A DNA stretch of 47,225 nt from Pseudomonadota bacterium (GTDB lineage Bacteria > Myxococcota_A > Polyangia > Polyangiales > JAFGIB01): positions 1-47,225 of the forward strand of contig JADGRE010000017.1 of assembly GCA_017881185.1 (NCBI GenBank), in the 5' to 3' direction. The translations under genes were made by a program, and so were the position numbers. Shown here piece after piece: positions 1 through 7,701 of this stretch; the first letter of the stretch is position 1, and each line of letters begins with the position of its first letter. The notes below the pieces were generated by a model. That model made no database searches. It saw only the letters and a program-made list of their open reading frames with translations, and had not been told where the DNA came from.

Positions 1-287
1 TCGGTGCCTTCGGGAACCTCTTGCAGCAGCACCTCGAGCATGGAGTCGCCGGCTTCGGCGGGAAACTCGCTCGAACGCCAGGCCGCGACGATGCGTCGGC
101 TCGGCTCGAGCTCGAGGTAGCGGCCGGTGATGTAGCCGTCCCACGCGCTGTAGGCGCCGCCGACGCGCGGGTCGGATGTGGCGCCAGCGCCTGTCATCGC
201 AGAATGTCCTGCTCCGTCGAGCCAGGCTTCGTAGATGGTCTCCGGGTCGGTCGAGATGACCGTGCTGACACAAACATTTTCCGCCAT
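1..287 (-). CDS. AHSA1/SRPBCC-domain protein (5' part only)
   Basis: The gene runs off the left edge, so only the first 95 residues are visible. It begins MAENVCVSTV and contains PETIYEAWLDG, HSAMTGAGA, GGAYSAWDGYITG and RIVAAWRSSEFP. This is the N-terminal pattern of the Activator-of-Hsp90-ATPase-homologue (AHSA1) branch of the START/SRPBCC fold, small proteins with a hydrophobic ligand cavity. The ATG at 285-287 is preceded by a good ribosome site (GAAGGAG, 7 nt upstream). A promoter-like sequence lies just upstream. Members of this branch rarely have a known ligand, so no substrate is assigned. Family assignment is fairly secure; function is unknown. Confidence 0.85.
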   Translation of the reverse strand, partial: MAENVCVSTVISTDPETIYEAWLDGAGHSAMTGAGATSDPRVGGAYSAWDGYITGRYLELEPSRRIVAAWRSSEFPAEAGDSMLEVLLQEVPEGT

Positions 288-320
288 GGCGAGCTCCTTC
301 GTACCTAAGCGACCAGCGCA

Positions 321-349
321 GACATAGTAGTTACTGGTGTTTTCTTCAA
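321..349 (-). promoter_or_regulatory. sigma70-like promoter for the AHSA1 gene
   Basis: Read on the minus strand, TTGAAG (344-349) is followed after 17 nt by TATGTC (321-326). A start site about 7 nt further on would give a leader of roughly 27 nt that holds the GAAGGAG ribosome site. The AT-rich patch stands out in this G+C-rich background. Assignment is by eye only. Confidence 0.45.
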
Positions 350-392
350 GTGAGACGGGTAGCCGTGCTTCGTGTCACCATGAGCTTCGCGC

Positions 393-1388
393 ATGGATCA
401 CGAGCTGAGCGCCACGGTAGCCGAGAGTAGCGCCGAGCCCAAGCGCGTCGCCAAGCGTTCGGTCCCGTGGCTCTTGCTCAAGCTGGCCGTCACGGGGCTG
501 GCGATTGCGTACGTCGCACACCAGGTCGACCTGCCGGCGTTGCGTGTCTCGGTCAGTCGCCTGAGCGCGACCGCGGTGGTTGTGGCCCTGGCCCTGTTCA
601 TGGCCACCTTCTTTCTGGGAGCGCTGCGCTTTCGCTTGATTCTCGGCGCCTATGGCGCCGACAAGCTGCCCGGCTTGCTCTACCTCTATCGCCTGTACTT
701 GATCGGCCTCTTCTACAACACTTTCTTGCCGGGCGCGGTCGCGGGCGATGTGGTACGGGGCGTGGTCGTGCGCTCGGCGTTCTCCACGGGTGCCGCCACC
801 TCGGGCCTCGCGGTCGTGTTCATCGAGCGCATCATGGGTCTGCTCGGGCTGTTCCTGCTGGTGAGCGTGGTGACGCTGTGGCACCCCTTCGCCGACCTGC
901 CAGGGCTCTCTTGGTTTGCCGCGCTCGGCGCGCTGGGAGCGCTCGTGGGCGTGTGGCTCTTGGCTCACTTGCCACGCATCGTGCACCTACTGCCACGGCG
1001 CCTGGCACTCATCGTGAACGACATCCCTTCCCCGCGGGCCATCGCGCCGCTGTTCGCTGCAGTGCTCGTGTCGATGCTGACGCACGCCATGGTTGCAGTT
1101 GCAGGTCACGGTTTGCTGCAGACCTTGCACACCCGAGCCACGCTGGCCGATTCGCTGGTCGTCATTCCCACCGCGGCCGTCGCGATCTTCATTCCCATCA
1201 CGGTCGCCGGCGCCGGTGTGTCGGAGGCCGCCTACGTCGGGTTCTATGGCCACGTGCACGTCGCCAGCAGTGACGCCCTGGTGGTTGCGCTCGGACTGCG
1301 GGCAGTGCAAGCGATCAGCGGCCTGATTGGTGGCGTGCTCGCGCTCGTGCGTCCGCTCGCAGCAGACGTCCAGGACGCGCCGATCTGA
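393..1388 (+). CDS. LPG-synthase-TM / flippase-like integral membrane protein
   Basis: This 331-residue polytopic protein belongs to the lysylphosphatidylglycerol-synthase transmembrane family (PF03706, formerly UPF0104), the fold of the MprF flippase half. After about 25 polar residues it has some eight hydrophobic segments. The family signature is clear: LIGLFYNTFLPGAVAGD, then VVRG, then SGLAVVFIERIMGLLGL, and later a conserved glycine-rich stretch (PITVAGAGVSEAAYVGFY). No aminoacyl-transferase domain is attached, as in many stand-alone members next to glycosyltransferases. It is the first gene of a plus-strand run of glycan genes, so moving a lipid-linked intermediate across the inner membrane is a reasonable inference, not something the sequence proves. 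The ATG has no strong Shine-Dalgarno. Confidence 0.85.
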   Translation: MDHELSATVAESSAEPKRVAKRSVPWLLLKLAVTGLAIAYVAHQVDLPALRVSVSRLSATAVVVALALFMATFFLGALRFRLILGAYGADKLPGLLYLYRLYLIGLFYNTFLPGAVAGDVVRGVVVRSAFSTGAATSGLAVVFIERIMGLLGLFLLVSVVTLWHPFADLPGLSWFAALGALGALVGVWLLAHLPRIVHLLPRRLALIVNDIPSPRAIAPLFAAVLVSMLTHAMVAVAGHGLLQTLHTRATLADSLVVIPTAAVAIFIPITVAGAGVSEAAYVGFYGHVHVASSDALVVALGLRAVQAISGLIGGVLALVRPLAADVQDAPI

Positions 1389-1467
1389 GCGCTGCCAGCG
1401 CTTCACCACATCGGCCTACTCGGCATGTTTGTTACGCTGGACCTGCGCAACTGCTAGCCTTGCTTTG

Positions 1468-2127
1468 GTGACCAGCGTGCAACTGCCGGCCGATTCCCGA
1501 CTGCGTCGCGTGCTCGACTTCGCGTTCTTTCCGTACCGCGGGTTCTTGCTGCACCAAGACTCGACCGCGCTGCTCACCAGCCTGCGCGACGAGCGCATGC
1601 GTGAAGTCGCACGCCACTGCGTGGGTCGCGTGCTCGACCTCGGCTGCGGACCCGGCAACCTGTTCATCCGCAAGTTCTATCCGAACGGCATTGGCGTCGA
1701 CGTCTTCCGGTATCCGGACCTGAGCGACGAGCAGATCATCGACGACCCATGTCATCTGCCATTCGCAGACAGCTCGTTCGATACGGTGACTTTGATCGGG
1801 GTGGGCGGCCACATTCCGCGCGCGATTCGCAAAGCGGAGTTCAGCGAGCTTGCGCGCGTGATCAAGCCGGGCGGGCGCTTGGTCATGACCGAGGGCGAGC
1901 CGGTGACGCAGTACATCTTGCACAAGTGGATCGCCCTGGTCGACCGCGTGTTCAAGACGAGCTGGGATCTGGACGGGCAACGTGGCATGCACGAAGAGGA
2001 GGAGTACGCGATGGCGACGCGAGAAATCCTCGAGCTGTACGCGCACGCCAACTTCGAGATCTTGGGAATTCACAGGTTCCAGTGGGGCCTGAACAAAGTC
2101 TTCGTCGGCGTGAGTCGAAAAGCTTGA
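1468..2127 (+). CDS. class I SAM-dependent methyltransferase (Methyltransf_11 type)
   Basis: This 219-residue soluble enzyme has the Rossmann methyltransferase motifs in order: VLDLGCGPGNL (motif I, SAM glycine loop), GIGVDVFRYPD (acidic residue after beta 2), LPFADSSFDTVTLIG (motif around beta 4) and ARVIKPGGRLVMTE (beta 5). The open frame extends upstream to 1327, but that part overlaps the flippase gene in another frame and is not protein-like. I therefore chose the GTG at 1468; a TTG at 1465 is equivalent. The substrate is unknown. Position between a flippase-like protein and a GT2 only 6 nt downstream suggests a lipid or sugar in glycan assembly. Confidence 0.85.
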   Translation: MTSVQLPADSRLRRVLDFAFFPYRGFLLHQDSTALLTSLRDERMREVARHCVGRVLDLGCGPGNLFIRKFYPNGIGVDVFRYPDLSDEQIIDDPCHLPFADSSFDTVTLIGVGGHIPRAIRKAEFSELARVIKPGGRLVMTEGEPVTQYILHKWIALVDRVFKTSWDLDGQRGMHEEEEYAMATREILELYAHANFEILGIHRFQWGLNKVFVGVSRKA

Positions 2128-2133
2128 GCGCGC

Positions 2134-2913
2134 GTGATCAACCTCGCCCCTGACCCAGACGCCGCACCCACGCTCACGCTGCTCGTGCCCGGGCGCAACG
2201 AAGAGCGGCACATCGGCGGGCTGCTCGACGACCTGGCGCGGCAGCCATTCGTGCAGCGCATGGGCAAGCGCTTCGAGGTCATCGTGATCGACGACGGCAG
2301 CACCGATCGCATGGCCGAGGTCGCCTCTTCCAAAGCGCCGGCGTTCTCGAATTTGCGCGTGCTGCGTCTGGAGCAGAACGTCGGCAAGGGCCGGGCGCTG
2401 CAGCGTGCGCTGGGCGAAGCGACCGGTGACATCATCGGCTTCGTCGATGGAGATCATACCTTCGAGCTGTCGGCGATCGAGCGCTTCTACGACGAAATTC
2501 GCGCCGGCGCCGATCTCGCAGTCGGCAACCGCCGCGCATCTGCAACCGTGTTCCATCTGCATCCGGACACGATCCCCTACATCCATCTGCGTGCGTTCGT
2601 CGGTGAGCGCTTCAACGATCTGGTGCGGCTGCTGACGAAGCTGACGTTGCTGGATACGCAGTGCGGCTTCAAGTTCTTTCGGCGCGAGGCGGCCCGCGTA
2701 GCGTTTTCGCGCATGCGGGTCGGCGGCTTCGTCTTCGACCTCGAGCTGTTGCTGACCGCGAATGCGGCCGGCTACCGCATCGTGCCGCTGCCGGTCGCGC
2801 TCAACTACAAGAACCCGGAGCCGCTGGCCGAAGTCTTCACGATGTCTCAGTCGGTGTCGTTGGCGTTTGCGAGGGTCATCGTCAACCAACTCGCTGGACA
2901 CTACAGACCGTGA
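2134..2913 (+). CDS. GT2 glycosyltransferase, DPM1/ALG5-like (polyprenyl-phosphate sugar synthase)
   Basis: A 259-residue GT-A fold enzyme. It opens with LTLLVPGRNEERHIGGLL, then VIVIDDGSTD (nucleotide-sugar binding), NVGKGRALQRAL, the catalytic DGD in GFVDGDHTFEL and DLAVGNRR. It then has LLDTQCGFKFFRREAA, the signature of the ALG5/DPM1 group that moves a sugar from a nucleotide donor to a dolichyl or undecaprenyl phosphate carrier. No membrane segment is obvious, so it probably acts on the cytoplasmic face. It starts with GTG 6 nt after the methyltransferase stop. Its stop overlaps the start of the next gene, a GT-C enzyme of the kind that uses polyprenyl-phosphate sugars. The sugar cannot be read from sequence. 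Confidence 0.88.
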   Translation: MINLAPDPDAAPTLTLLVPGRNEERHIGGLLDDLARQPFVQRMGKRFEVIVIDDGSTDRMAEVASSKAPAFSNLRVLRLEQNVGKGRALQRALGEATGDIIGFVDGDHTFELSAIERFYDEIRAGADLAVGNRRASATVFHLHPDTIPYIHLRAFVGERFNDLVRLLTKLTLLDTQCGFKFFRREAARVAFSRMRVGGFVFDLELLLTANAAGYRIVPLPVALNYKNPEPLAEVFTMSQSVSLAFARVIVNQLAGHYRP

Positions 2914-4592
2914 GCGGCGGTGTTCCTGTGACGAACGACGCCTCCTCGGCCGCAGTGCCGGCCGCGACGGCACAAGCGAGCTGGCGCGAAGCGCGGTGGC
3001 TGCCGCTGATCGTGCTCGCTTATGTCGTAGCTTACGTTCGGGCCATCGGCTTCGCGCTGGTCTGGGACGATCAGCTACTGACCCAGCACGGGACGTTCAA
3101 TGCGTCGCTCGGGCGCTTGCTCTTGTCCCCACAGCAGGCACTGCTCGACGAGACTGCGCTGCACACGCGCGGCGCCAGCGTCACGCAGGACAGCTATCGA
3201 CCGCTGGAGACCTTCTCGCACGTCGTCGATCTGCGCTGGCTCGGTGGGACACCGGCCGCGATGCACGCTCACAATCTGCTGCTCGGCGCGCTCGCGATCT
3301 GGTTGGCGCACACCGTCCTCTTGCGCCTGATGTTGCGTCGCGAGGCGGCGCTGTGCACGGCTCTGTTCGCGCTGCATCCGCTGCAAGTCGAGGCGGTTGC
3401 GTACGTGTCTGCGCGCGGTGACCTGCTGGCGGCAATCGGCGCGTTGCTGTCGGTGTTGTGCGCGCTTTGTGCGTTCGATGCCTCGCGTGCCAGCGCGCGC
3501 TTCGGCTGGTGCGTGGCTGCGTCGCTGAGCTTCGCTGCGTCGTTGTTTGCGAAGGAGGCCTACGCGGGCGTACCTGCACTCGTGCTGGGCCTTGCGCTGG
3601 CGCGGCCCGAGCGCGGCTTTCGCGACAGTCTGCGCGCCGCCGCGCCGGTCGTGTTGGCGCAAGTGGTCGGGTTCGGCGCGTATCTAGGCCTGCGCACGTT
3701 GGCGATGGGCGCGACCGTCGCAAACGTCGGTCGCGCGCCGTGGCAGGCGGTGCTCGCGTGGCCGGCAATCACGCTGCAGTACGCAAGAACCTTTCTGCTT
3801 CCGCTCGATCTCTCGATCGATCGCGCGCCGGACACGGCGCTCGTGCTTGTCGGTTGGGTCGTGATCGTCGCCGCTGGCGTGGGACTGTATCTGCTGTGGC
3901 GCCGCCCCGAGCTGCGGCCACGGCTCGCGCCAGGCTTGCTCGGTCTTGGCTGCGCGTTGATCTTGCTCGGCCCTGCAGCGGTGGCCGTTAACACGACCGA
4001 GGTGCTGGCCGACAGGTACGCGTACCTCGCCGTGCTTGCGTTCGCGTACTGCTTGCTGCAGCTCTACGCCGCCGTGCGCGCGGCTCCGGCGCGGCGTCCG
4101 CTCGCTTTGCTCGGCATCGGCTGGGTGCTGATGTTGGCGTTCGTGCACGTGGGTCAGCTCGAATCGTTTCGCGACAACTGGGCGTTGTATGCGCACGACG
4201 CAGCGTTCGCGCCCACAAGCTCCATGGCCCAATACAGGCTGGGCTATCTGCTGGCGCGACGTGGAGACATGCCCCGTGCGCGCACTTACTTCGAACGCGC
4301 GCTGCAGCTCGATCCGGTCAATGCCAAGGCCCACAACAACCTCGGCACCGTCCTGCTCGAGCAAGGCGAGCTGTCGCGGTCCCAGGCCGAGCTCGAGGCC
4401 GCCATCGCGTTGACCCCCGGACTCAACTACCGGGCATGGTACAATCTTGCGGAAGTGCGCAGGCGCCAGGGCGATGCGCGCGGCGCTTGTGCCGCGGTGC
4501 ACGAGTCCCTCGCGATCAACCCGGCGTACGACAAAGCACGCTCCGAGCTGCGCGCGCTCTGCGACGACCCAGCGGCGCTACCGTCTCCATGA
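2910..4592 (+). CDS. TMTC-like GT-C glycosyltransferase with C-terminal TPR repeats
   Basis: About 560 residues. An N-terminal hydrophobic half with about 9-10 membrane segments is followed by some 115 residues of tetratricopeptide repeats (QYRLGYLLARRGD, AHNNLGTVLLEQGE, AWYNLAEVRRRQGD). The first extracytoplasmic loop has the acidic pair of GT-C enzymes (VWDDQ, residues 53-54), then DSYRPLETFSH and LFALHPLQVEAVAYVSARGD. These match the layout of the eukaryotic TMTC protein O-mannosyltransferases and their bacterial relatives. The GTG at 2910 overlaps the upstream TGA (GTGA), indicating translational coupling; the longer frame to 2661 only overlaps the GT2 gene. GTG at 2928 is an alternative start. 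A lipid-linked donor and a protein or lipid acceptor are inferred from the family. Confidence 0.82.
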   Translation: MSGGVPVTNDASSAAVPAATAQASWREARWLPLIVLAYVVAYVRAIGFALVWDDQLLTQHGTFNASLGRLLLSPQQALLDETALHTRGASVTQDSYRPLETFSHVVDLRWLGGTPAAMHAHNLLLGALAIWLAHTVLLRLMLRREAALCTALFALHPLQVEAVAYVSARGDLLAAIGALLSVLCALCAFDASRASARFGWCVAASLSFAASLFAKEAYAGVPALVLGLALARPERGFRDSLRAAAPVVLAQVVGFGAYLGLRTLAMGATVANVGRAPWQAVLAWPAITLQYARTFLLPLDLSIDRAPDTALVLVGWVVIVAAGVGLYLLWRRPELRPRLAPGLLGLGCALILLGPAAVAVNTTEVLADRYAYLAVLAFAYCLLQLYAAVRAAPARRPLALLGIGWVLMLAFVHVGQLESFRDNWALYAHDAAFAPTSSMAQYRLGYLLARRGDMPRARTYFERALQLDPVNAKAHNNLGTVLLEQGELSRSQAELEAAIALTPGLNYRAWYNLAEVRRRQGDARGACAAVHESLAINPAYDKARSELRALCDDPAALPSP

Positions 4593-5338
4593 AGCCTCTC
4601 TACATCGCCGACGACTACGGGCATGCACCCAGCATCGATCGCGCCATCATCGAGCTCGCCCGAGCGCACGCCATCGACGGCACTTCGGTGCTCGTCACCA
4701 CGCGCGAGCTCGGGCATCTGCCGGCGCTGCGCGAGCTGCCGCAGCTGCGCGTGGGCTTGCACCTGTGTCTCACCTGGGGCCGAGCGGTCGCGCCAGCCGG
4801 GCGCCTGGGCAGCTTGGTCAGGCGCGACGGAAGCTTCGGCGGGCTCGATCGACTCGCGCGCCTGTGGCTCACGGGTAGGCTGGAGCACGCTGCGCTGCGC
4901 ACCGAGATCGCCGCGCAGCTGGAACGCTTGCGCACCGGCGCTGGACGCGTCGATTTCGTCGACGGGCATCAGCACGTGCAACTCTTGCCGCCGGTGTTGC
5001 GCGCGCTCGAAGAGGTGATTTCCAGCATGTCGCTCGGCCCGCTGCGTGTGCGCTTGGGTCTGCTCGGCGCAGGTCGCTTGCGGCATCGCTTGCTGCTCAA
5101 CGGCTTGGTGGGCTTGCGCCGTGCCTGGCCGCGACCGCTGCCGTTCTCCAGCACGCAGCGCATGGTCGACTACGAGGGCTTCTCCGAAGGCGCGGCGTGT
5201 CGGCGCAGCACCGAGGTCATGCTGCACGTCGCGCATCCCGAAGTTGCCGACCCGAGTCTCGACGCCACCAGCTACAGCTACACCGAGCGCGTCGAGCAAT
5301 TCATGCGCCGCAGCCGAGCTGCGCGAGGTGCCGCATGA
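4589..5338 (+). CDS. ChbG/YdjC (HpnK) family carbohydrate deacetylase
   Basis: A 249-residue protein of the YdjC superfamily, metal-dependent enzymes that remove N-acetyl groups from oligosaccharides or glycolipids. It begins MKPLYIADDYGHAPSIDRAI, where the DDYG is the catalytic and metal-binding acidic motif. Then come GLHLCLTWG (histidine) and FVDGHQHVQLLPPV (His-x-x-x-like metal site). A late histidine (VMLHVAHPE) matches the family C-terminal motif. ATG at 4589 overlaps the TGA of the TMTC-like gene (ATGA). The longer frame to 4436 lies inside that gene. Here it probably trims an N-acetyl sugar in the same glycan; export is not suggested because no signal peptide is visible. Confidence 0.85.
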   Translation: MKPLYIADDYGHAPSIDRAIIELARAHAIDGTSVLVTTRELGHLPALRELPQLRVGLHLCLTWGRAVAPAGRLGSLVRRDGSFGGLDRLARLWLTGRLEHAALRTEIAAQLERLRTGAGRVDFVDGHQHVQLLPPVLRALEEVISSMSLGPLRVRLGLLGAGRLRHRLLLNGLVGLRRAWPRPLPFSSTQRMVDYEGFSEGAACRRSTEVMLHVAHPEVADPSLDATSYSYTERVEQFMRRSRAARGAA

Positions 5339-6393
5339 GCGACTCGGCGACCGTCCTGCGTTGGGCTGTATCGAAGACGTTGCGCTCGCAAGCCGATCGC
5401 TACATGGACGAGCACCCCCACGCCTGCTTCGCGCACAATGCGCCGTGGCGCCGCACGATCTGGGAGTGCTACCGCATCCCCACGCCCACGTTGACGGCAT
5501 TGCGCGCCGGCCGTGTGGTCGGGGCCGCGCCCTTCAGCTTGCTTTGGAATCCTTTCGCAGGCCCGTACGCGGTGATCGGCCCGTTTGCATCGTACGCCAA
5601 CGTCTTGGCCGACGACGACGCCATCGCTTCCGAGCTGTTGCGTCGCGCGGCCGGAGATCTCGCCAAGCTCGGCATTCAGCACCTGCGCGTGCGCAGCACG
5701 ACCCCGCCCGCGAGTGTCGCCCCGCTGGCAGAACGCTGCACGCCCAACCGGTTCATCCACCCGCGCGTCGACACCCGCGTCGGCGAGCAGGCATTGTGGA
5801 ACGACGCCCTCGAAGTGCGGGCACGCAACGCGGTGCGCAAGGCACGCAAGCTCGGTGTGCAAGTGAGCCAAGTGCGAGAGCTGCGCGACTTCATGCAGGT
5901 CATCGACGCCGGCAATCGGCGGCTGGGCTCGCCGTTTCACGGCGCGCGCTACTTCGAGTTGCTGCGTGCGCATCACGGCGAGCGCCTGGAGATGTTGATC
6001 GCGACCGTGTCGGGCCGACCTGCGGCGGTGGCCGTGAACCTCGTCGATCGCGGAGGTCTGTACTACGTCTACGGCCAGAACGTCGCCGAGCTGCGCTCGA
6101 CGGCGGCCAATGCGCTGCTGATCTGGCACATGCTCGAATCCGCCTGCGCGCGCGGTCTGTCGTACGTGGACCTCGGGCGCAGCGAGATCGGATCACCACA
6201 TCAACACTTCAAGCGTCAGTGGGGTGCGACGGATCTGCCGATGTGGGATCAGTGCATCGCAGCTCGCGGCGAGACCCTGCCCGACCTGACGCCCACCAAC
6301 CCCGAGTTCTCCAGCATGCAGACGACATGGTCGAAGCTGCCGTTGTCCGTTACGCGGCGGCTGGGACCGTTGTTGATTCGAGGCTTCGGGTGA
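5335..6393 (+). CDS. FemAB/GNAT-fold acyltransferase of the glycan cluster
   Basis: This 352-residue protein has the double-GNAT layout of FemAB-like and BioF2-like acetyltransferases (PF13480 type). The C-terminal half shows VRARNAVRKARKLGVQV, HGARYFELLRAHHG, PAAVAVNLVDRGGLYYVYGQ, ANALLIWHMLESACARG, YVDLGRSEIG and FKRQWGA. These are the conserved elements of proteins often annotated as PEP-CTERM/exopolysaccharide-associated FemAB. ATG at 5335 overlaps the deacetylase TGA, the third such overlap in a row. Following a deacetylase directly, it may acylate the freed amino group, either with an acyl or an aminoacyl group; this pairing is inference. No membrane segment is obvious. Confidence 0.75.
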   Translation: MSDSATVLRWAVSKTLRSQADRYMDEHPHACFAHNAPWRRTIWECYRIPTPTLTALRAGRVVGAAPFSLLWNPFAGPYAVIGPFASYANVLADDDAIASELLRRAAGDLAKLGIQHLRVRSTTPPASVAPLAERCTPNRFIHPRVDTRVGEQALWNDALEVRARNAVRKARKLGVQVSQVRELRDFMQVIDAGNRRLGSPFHGARYFELLRAHHGERLEMLIATVSGRPAAVAVNLVDRGGLYYVYGQNVAELRSTAANALLIWHMLESACARGLSYVDLGRSEIGSPHQHFKRQWGATDLPMWDQCIAARGETLPDLTPTNPEFSSMQTTWSKLPLSVTRRLGPLLIRGFG

Positions 6394-6422
6394 GCGGCTT
6401 CGGGTGTCGCTGAATTTTCAAA

Positions 6423-6451
6423 CTGACCCACTTGCCATTCTCGCGTAGATT
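6423..6451 (+). promoter_or_regulatory. candidate promoter for a leaderless rlmI transcript
   Basis: CTGACC (6423-6428) and TAGATT (6446-6451) are separated by exactly 17 nt. The ATG of rlmI lies at 6458, seven nt after the -10 box, which is where transcription would be expected to start. No Shine-Dalgarno sequence precedes the ATG. This fits a leaderless mRNA but needs start-site mapping. Confidence 0.4.
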
Positions 6452-6457
6452 GCGCGC

Positions 6458-7645
6458 ATGCCCACGGTGCGCATCAGGCCTGGACACGTGAGACCCTTGT
6501 GGGCCGGACACCCGTGGGTGTACGCACAAGCCATCGCCTCCATCGACGGCACACCCGCGGCTGGCGACGCAGTCGACGTCGTCGACCCGCAAGGCAAGTG
6601 GCTCGGCGCAGGGTTCTATTCGCCGAAGTCGGCGTTCGCCGTGCGCATCTTGAGTCGCCAGCACGGCGAAGCGCTCGACGCCGCATTCTTCGAGTCGCGG
6701 CTGCGCGCAGCCCGCGCGCTGCGCCGCGACTGGCTCGGCCTGCCCAACGCACAGACGACCGGCTATCGCCTGGTGCACGCCGAGGGCGACGGGCTGTCGG
6801 GCTTGATCGTCGACATCTACGACGACGTCGCGTGTGTGCAGCTGCTCACTGCCGGTATGAAGCGGCGTGAAGCCGAGCTGTTCGCGGCCATCGCCAAGGT
6901 GACCGAAGCGCGCAGCATCCTCGAAGTGCCGAGCCACGACCATCAAGCCATCGAAGGCTTCAGCGTGGAGTCGCGCGTGGTGCACGGCCCCGCGGTCGAT
7001 GCGTTGCGTTTCAGCGAGCTCGGCTTCGCCTACGAGCTGCCGGCGCAGAGCATGCAGAAGACCGGCTTCTACTTCGACCAGCGCGACAACCGCGCGCGCC
7101 TGCAAGCGTTGTGTCACGGTCGGCGCGTGCTCGACGCCTTCTGCTACATGGGAAGCTTCGCGCTCTCTGCCGCTCGCGGGGGCGCCCGGGAAGTGCTCGC
7201 GCTCGATCGCTCCGAAGCTGCGCTCGCGGCCGGTGGGCTCGTCGCGCAGCGCGCAGGTCTCGCCGAGCGCATTCGCTACGAGCGCGCCGACGTGAAGAAG
7301 ACGCTGCCGGAGATGATCGTGCGCGGCGAGCGCTTCGACGTGATCGTGCTCGACCCGCCCAAGCTCGCGACCAGCGTCAAGCACCTGGAGCGCGCGCGCA
7401 AAGCCTATCGACACTGGAACAGCCAAGCGCTGCGCTTGGTCGAGCCGGGCGGTCTCTTGGTCAGCTGTTCGTGCTCGGCCGCGATGCAACCGCTCGACTT
7501 CGTGCGCACGCTCGCGCTGTCGGCCGCCGACGCGGGGCGCGAGCTCAGCTTGCTCGAGCTCGGTGAACAAGCGCCCGACCACCCCACGCCCGCCGCGTTC
7601 GACGAGGGCCGCTACTTGAAGGCCGCCTTCCTGCGCGTGTCCTGA
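6458..7645 (+). CDS. rlmI: 23S rRNA m5C1962 methyltransferase RlmI-like
   Basis: 395 residues, the usual length of RlmI. An N-terminal PUA-like RNA-binding domain (MPTVRIRPGHVRPLWAGHPW, about residues 1-75) precedes a Rossmann methyltransferase with the RlmI-type motif FDQRDNR (206-212), SAM loop VLDAFCYMGSF (224-234), LDPPKLA (298-304) and the catalytic cysteine region SCSCS (336-340). E. coli RlmI methylates C5 of cytosine 1962 in 23S rRNA; the same specificity is inferred from overall architecture. It is separated from the upstream glycan operon by 64 nt containing a promoter-like sequence, and it ends 56 nt from the converging RND gene. Confidence 0.88.
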   Translation: MPTVRIRPGHVRPLWAGHPWVYAQAIASIDGTPAAGDAVDVVDPQGKWLGAGFYSPKSAFAVRILSRQHGEALDAAFFESRLRAARALRRDWLGLPNAQTTGYRLVHAEGDGLSGLIVDIYDDVACVQLLTAGMKRREAELFAAIAKVTEARSILEVPSHDHQAIEGFSVESRVVHGPAVDALRFSELGFAYELPAQSMQKTGFYFDQRDNRARLQALCHGRRVLDAFCYMGSFALSAARGGAREVLALDRSEAALAAGGLVAQRAGLAERIRYERADVKKTLPEMIVRGERFDVIVLDPPKLATSVKHLERARKAYRHWNSQALRLVEPGGLLVSCSCSAAMQPLDFVRTLALSAADAGRELSLLELGEQAPDHPTPAAFDEGRYLKAAFLRVS

Positions 7646-7701
7646 AATGGCAGCAGCGCCGTGAAATCCAGAACCGCGAGGCGCCGCTCGCTCTCGCTTG
7701 T

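Noticed and set aside
1327-1467. N-terminal extension of the methyltransferase
   Set aside because: It overlaps the flippase gene in another frame and has no methyltransferase-like sequence.
5046-6413. 455-codon frame overlapping the deacetylase and FemAB-like genes
   Set aside because: Arg/Ala-rich shadow without motifs; both underlying genes have clear families.
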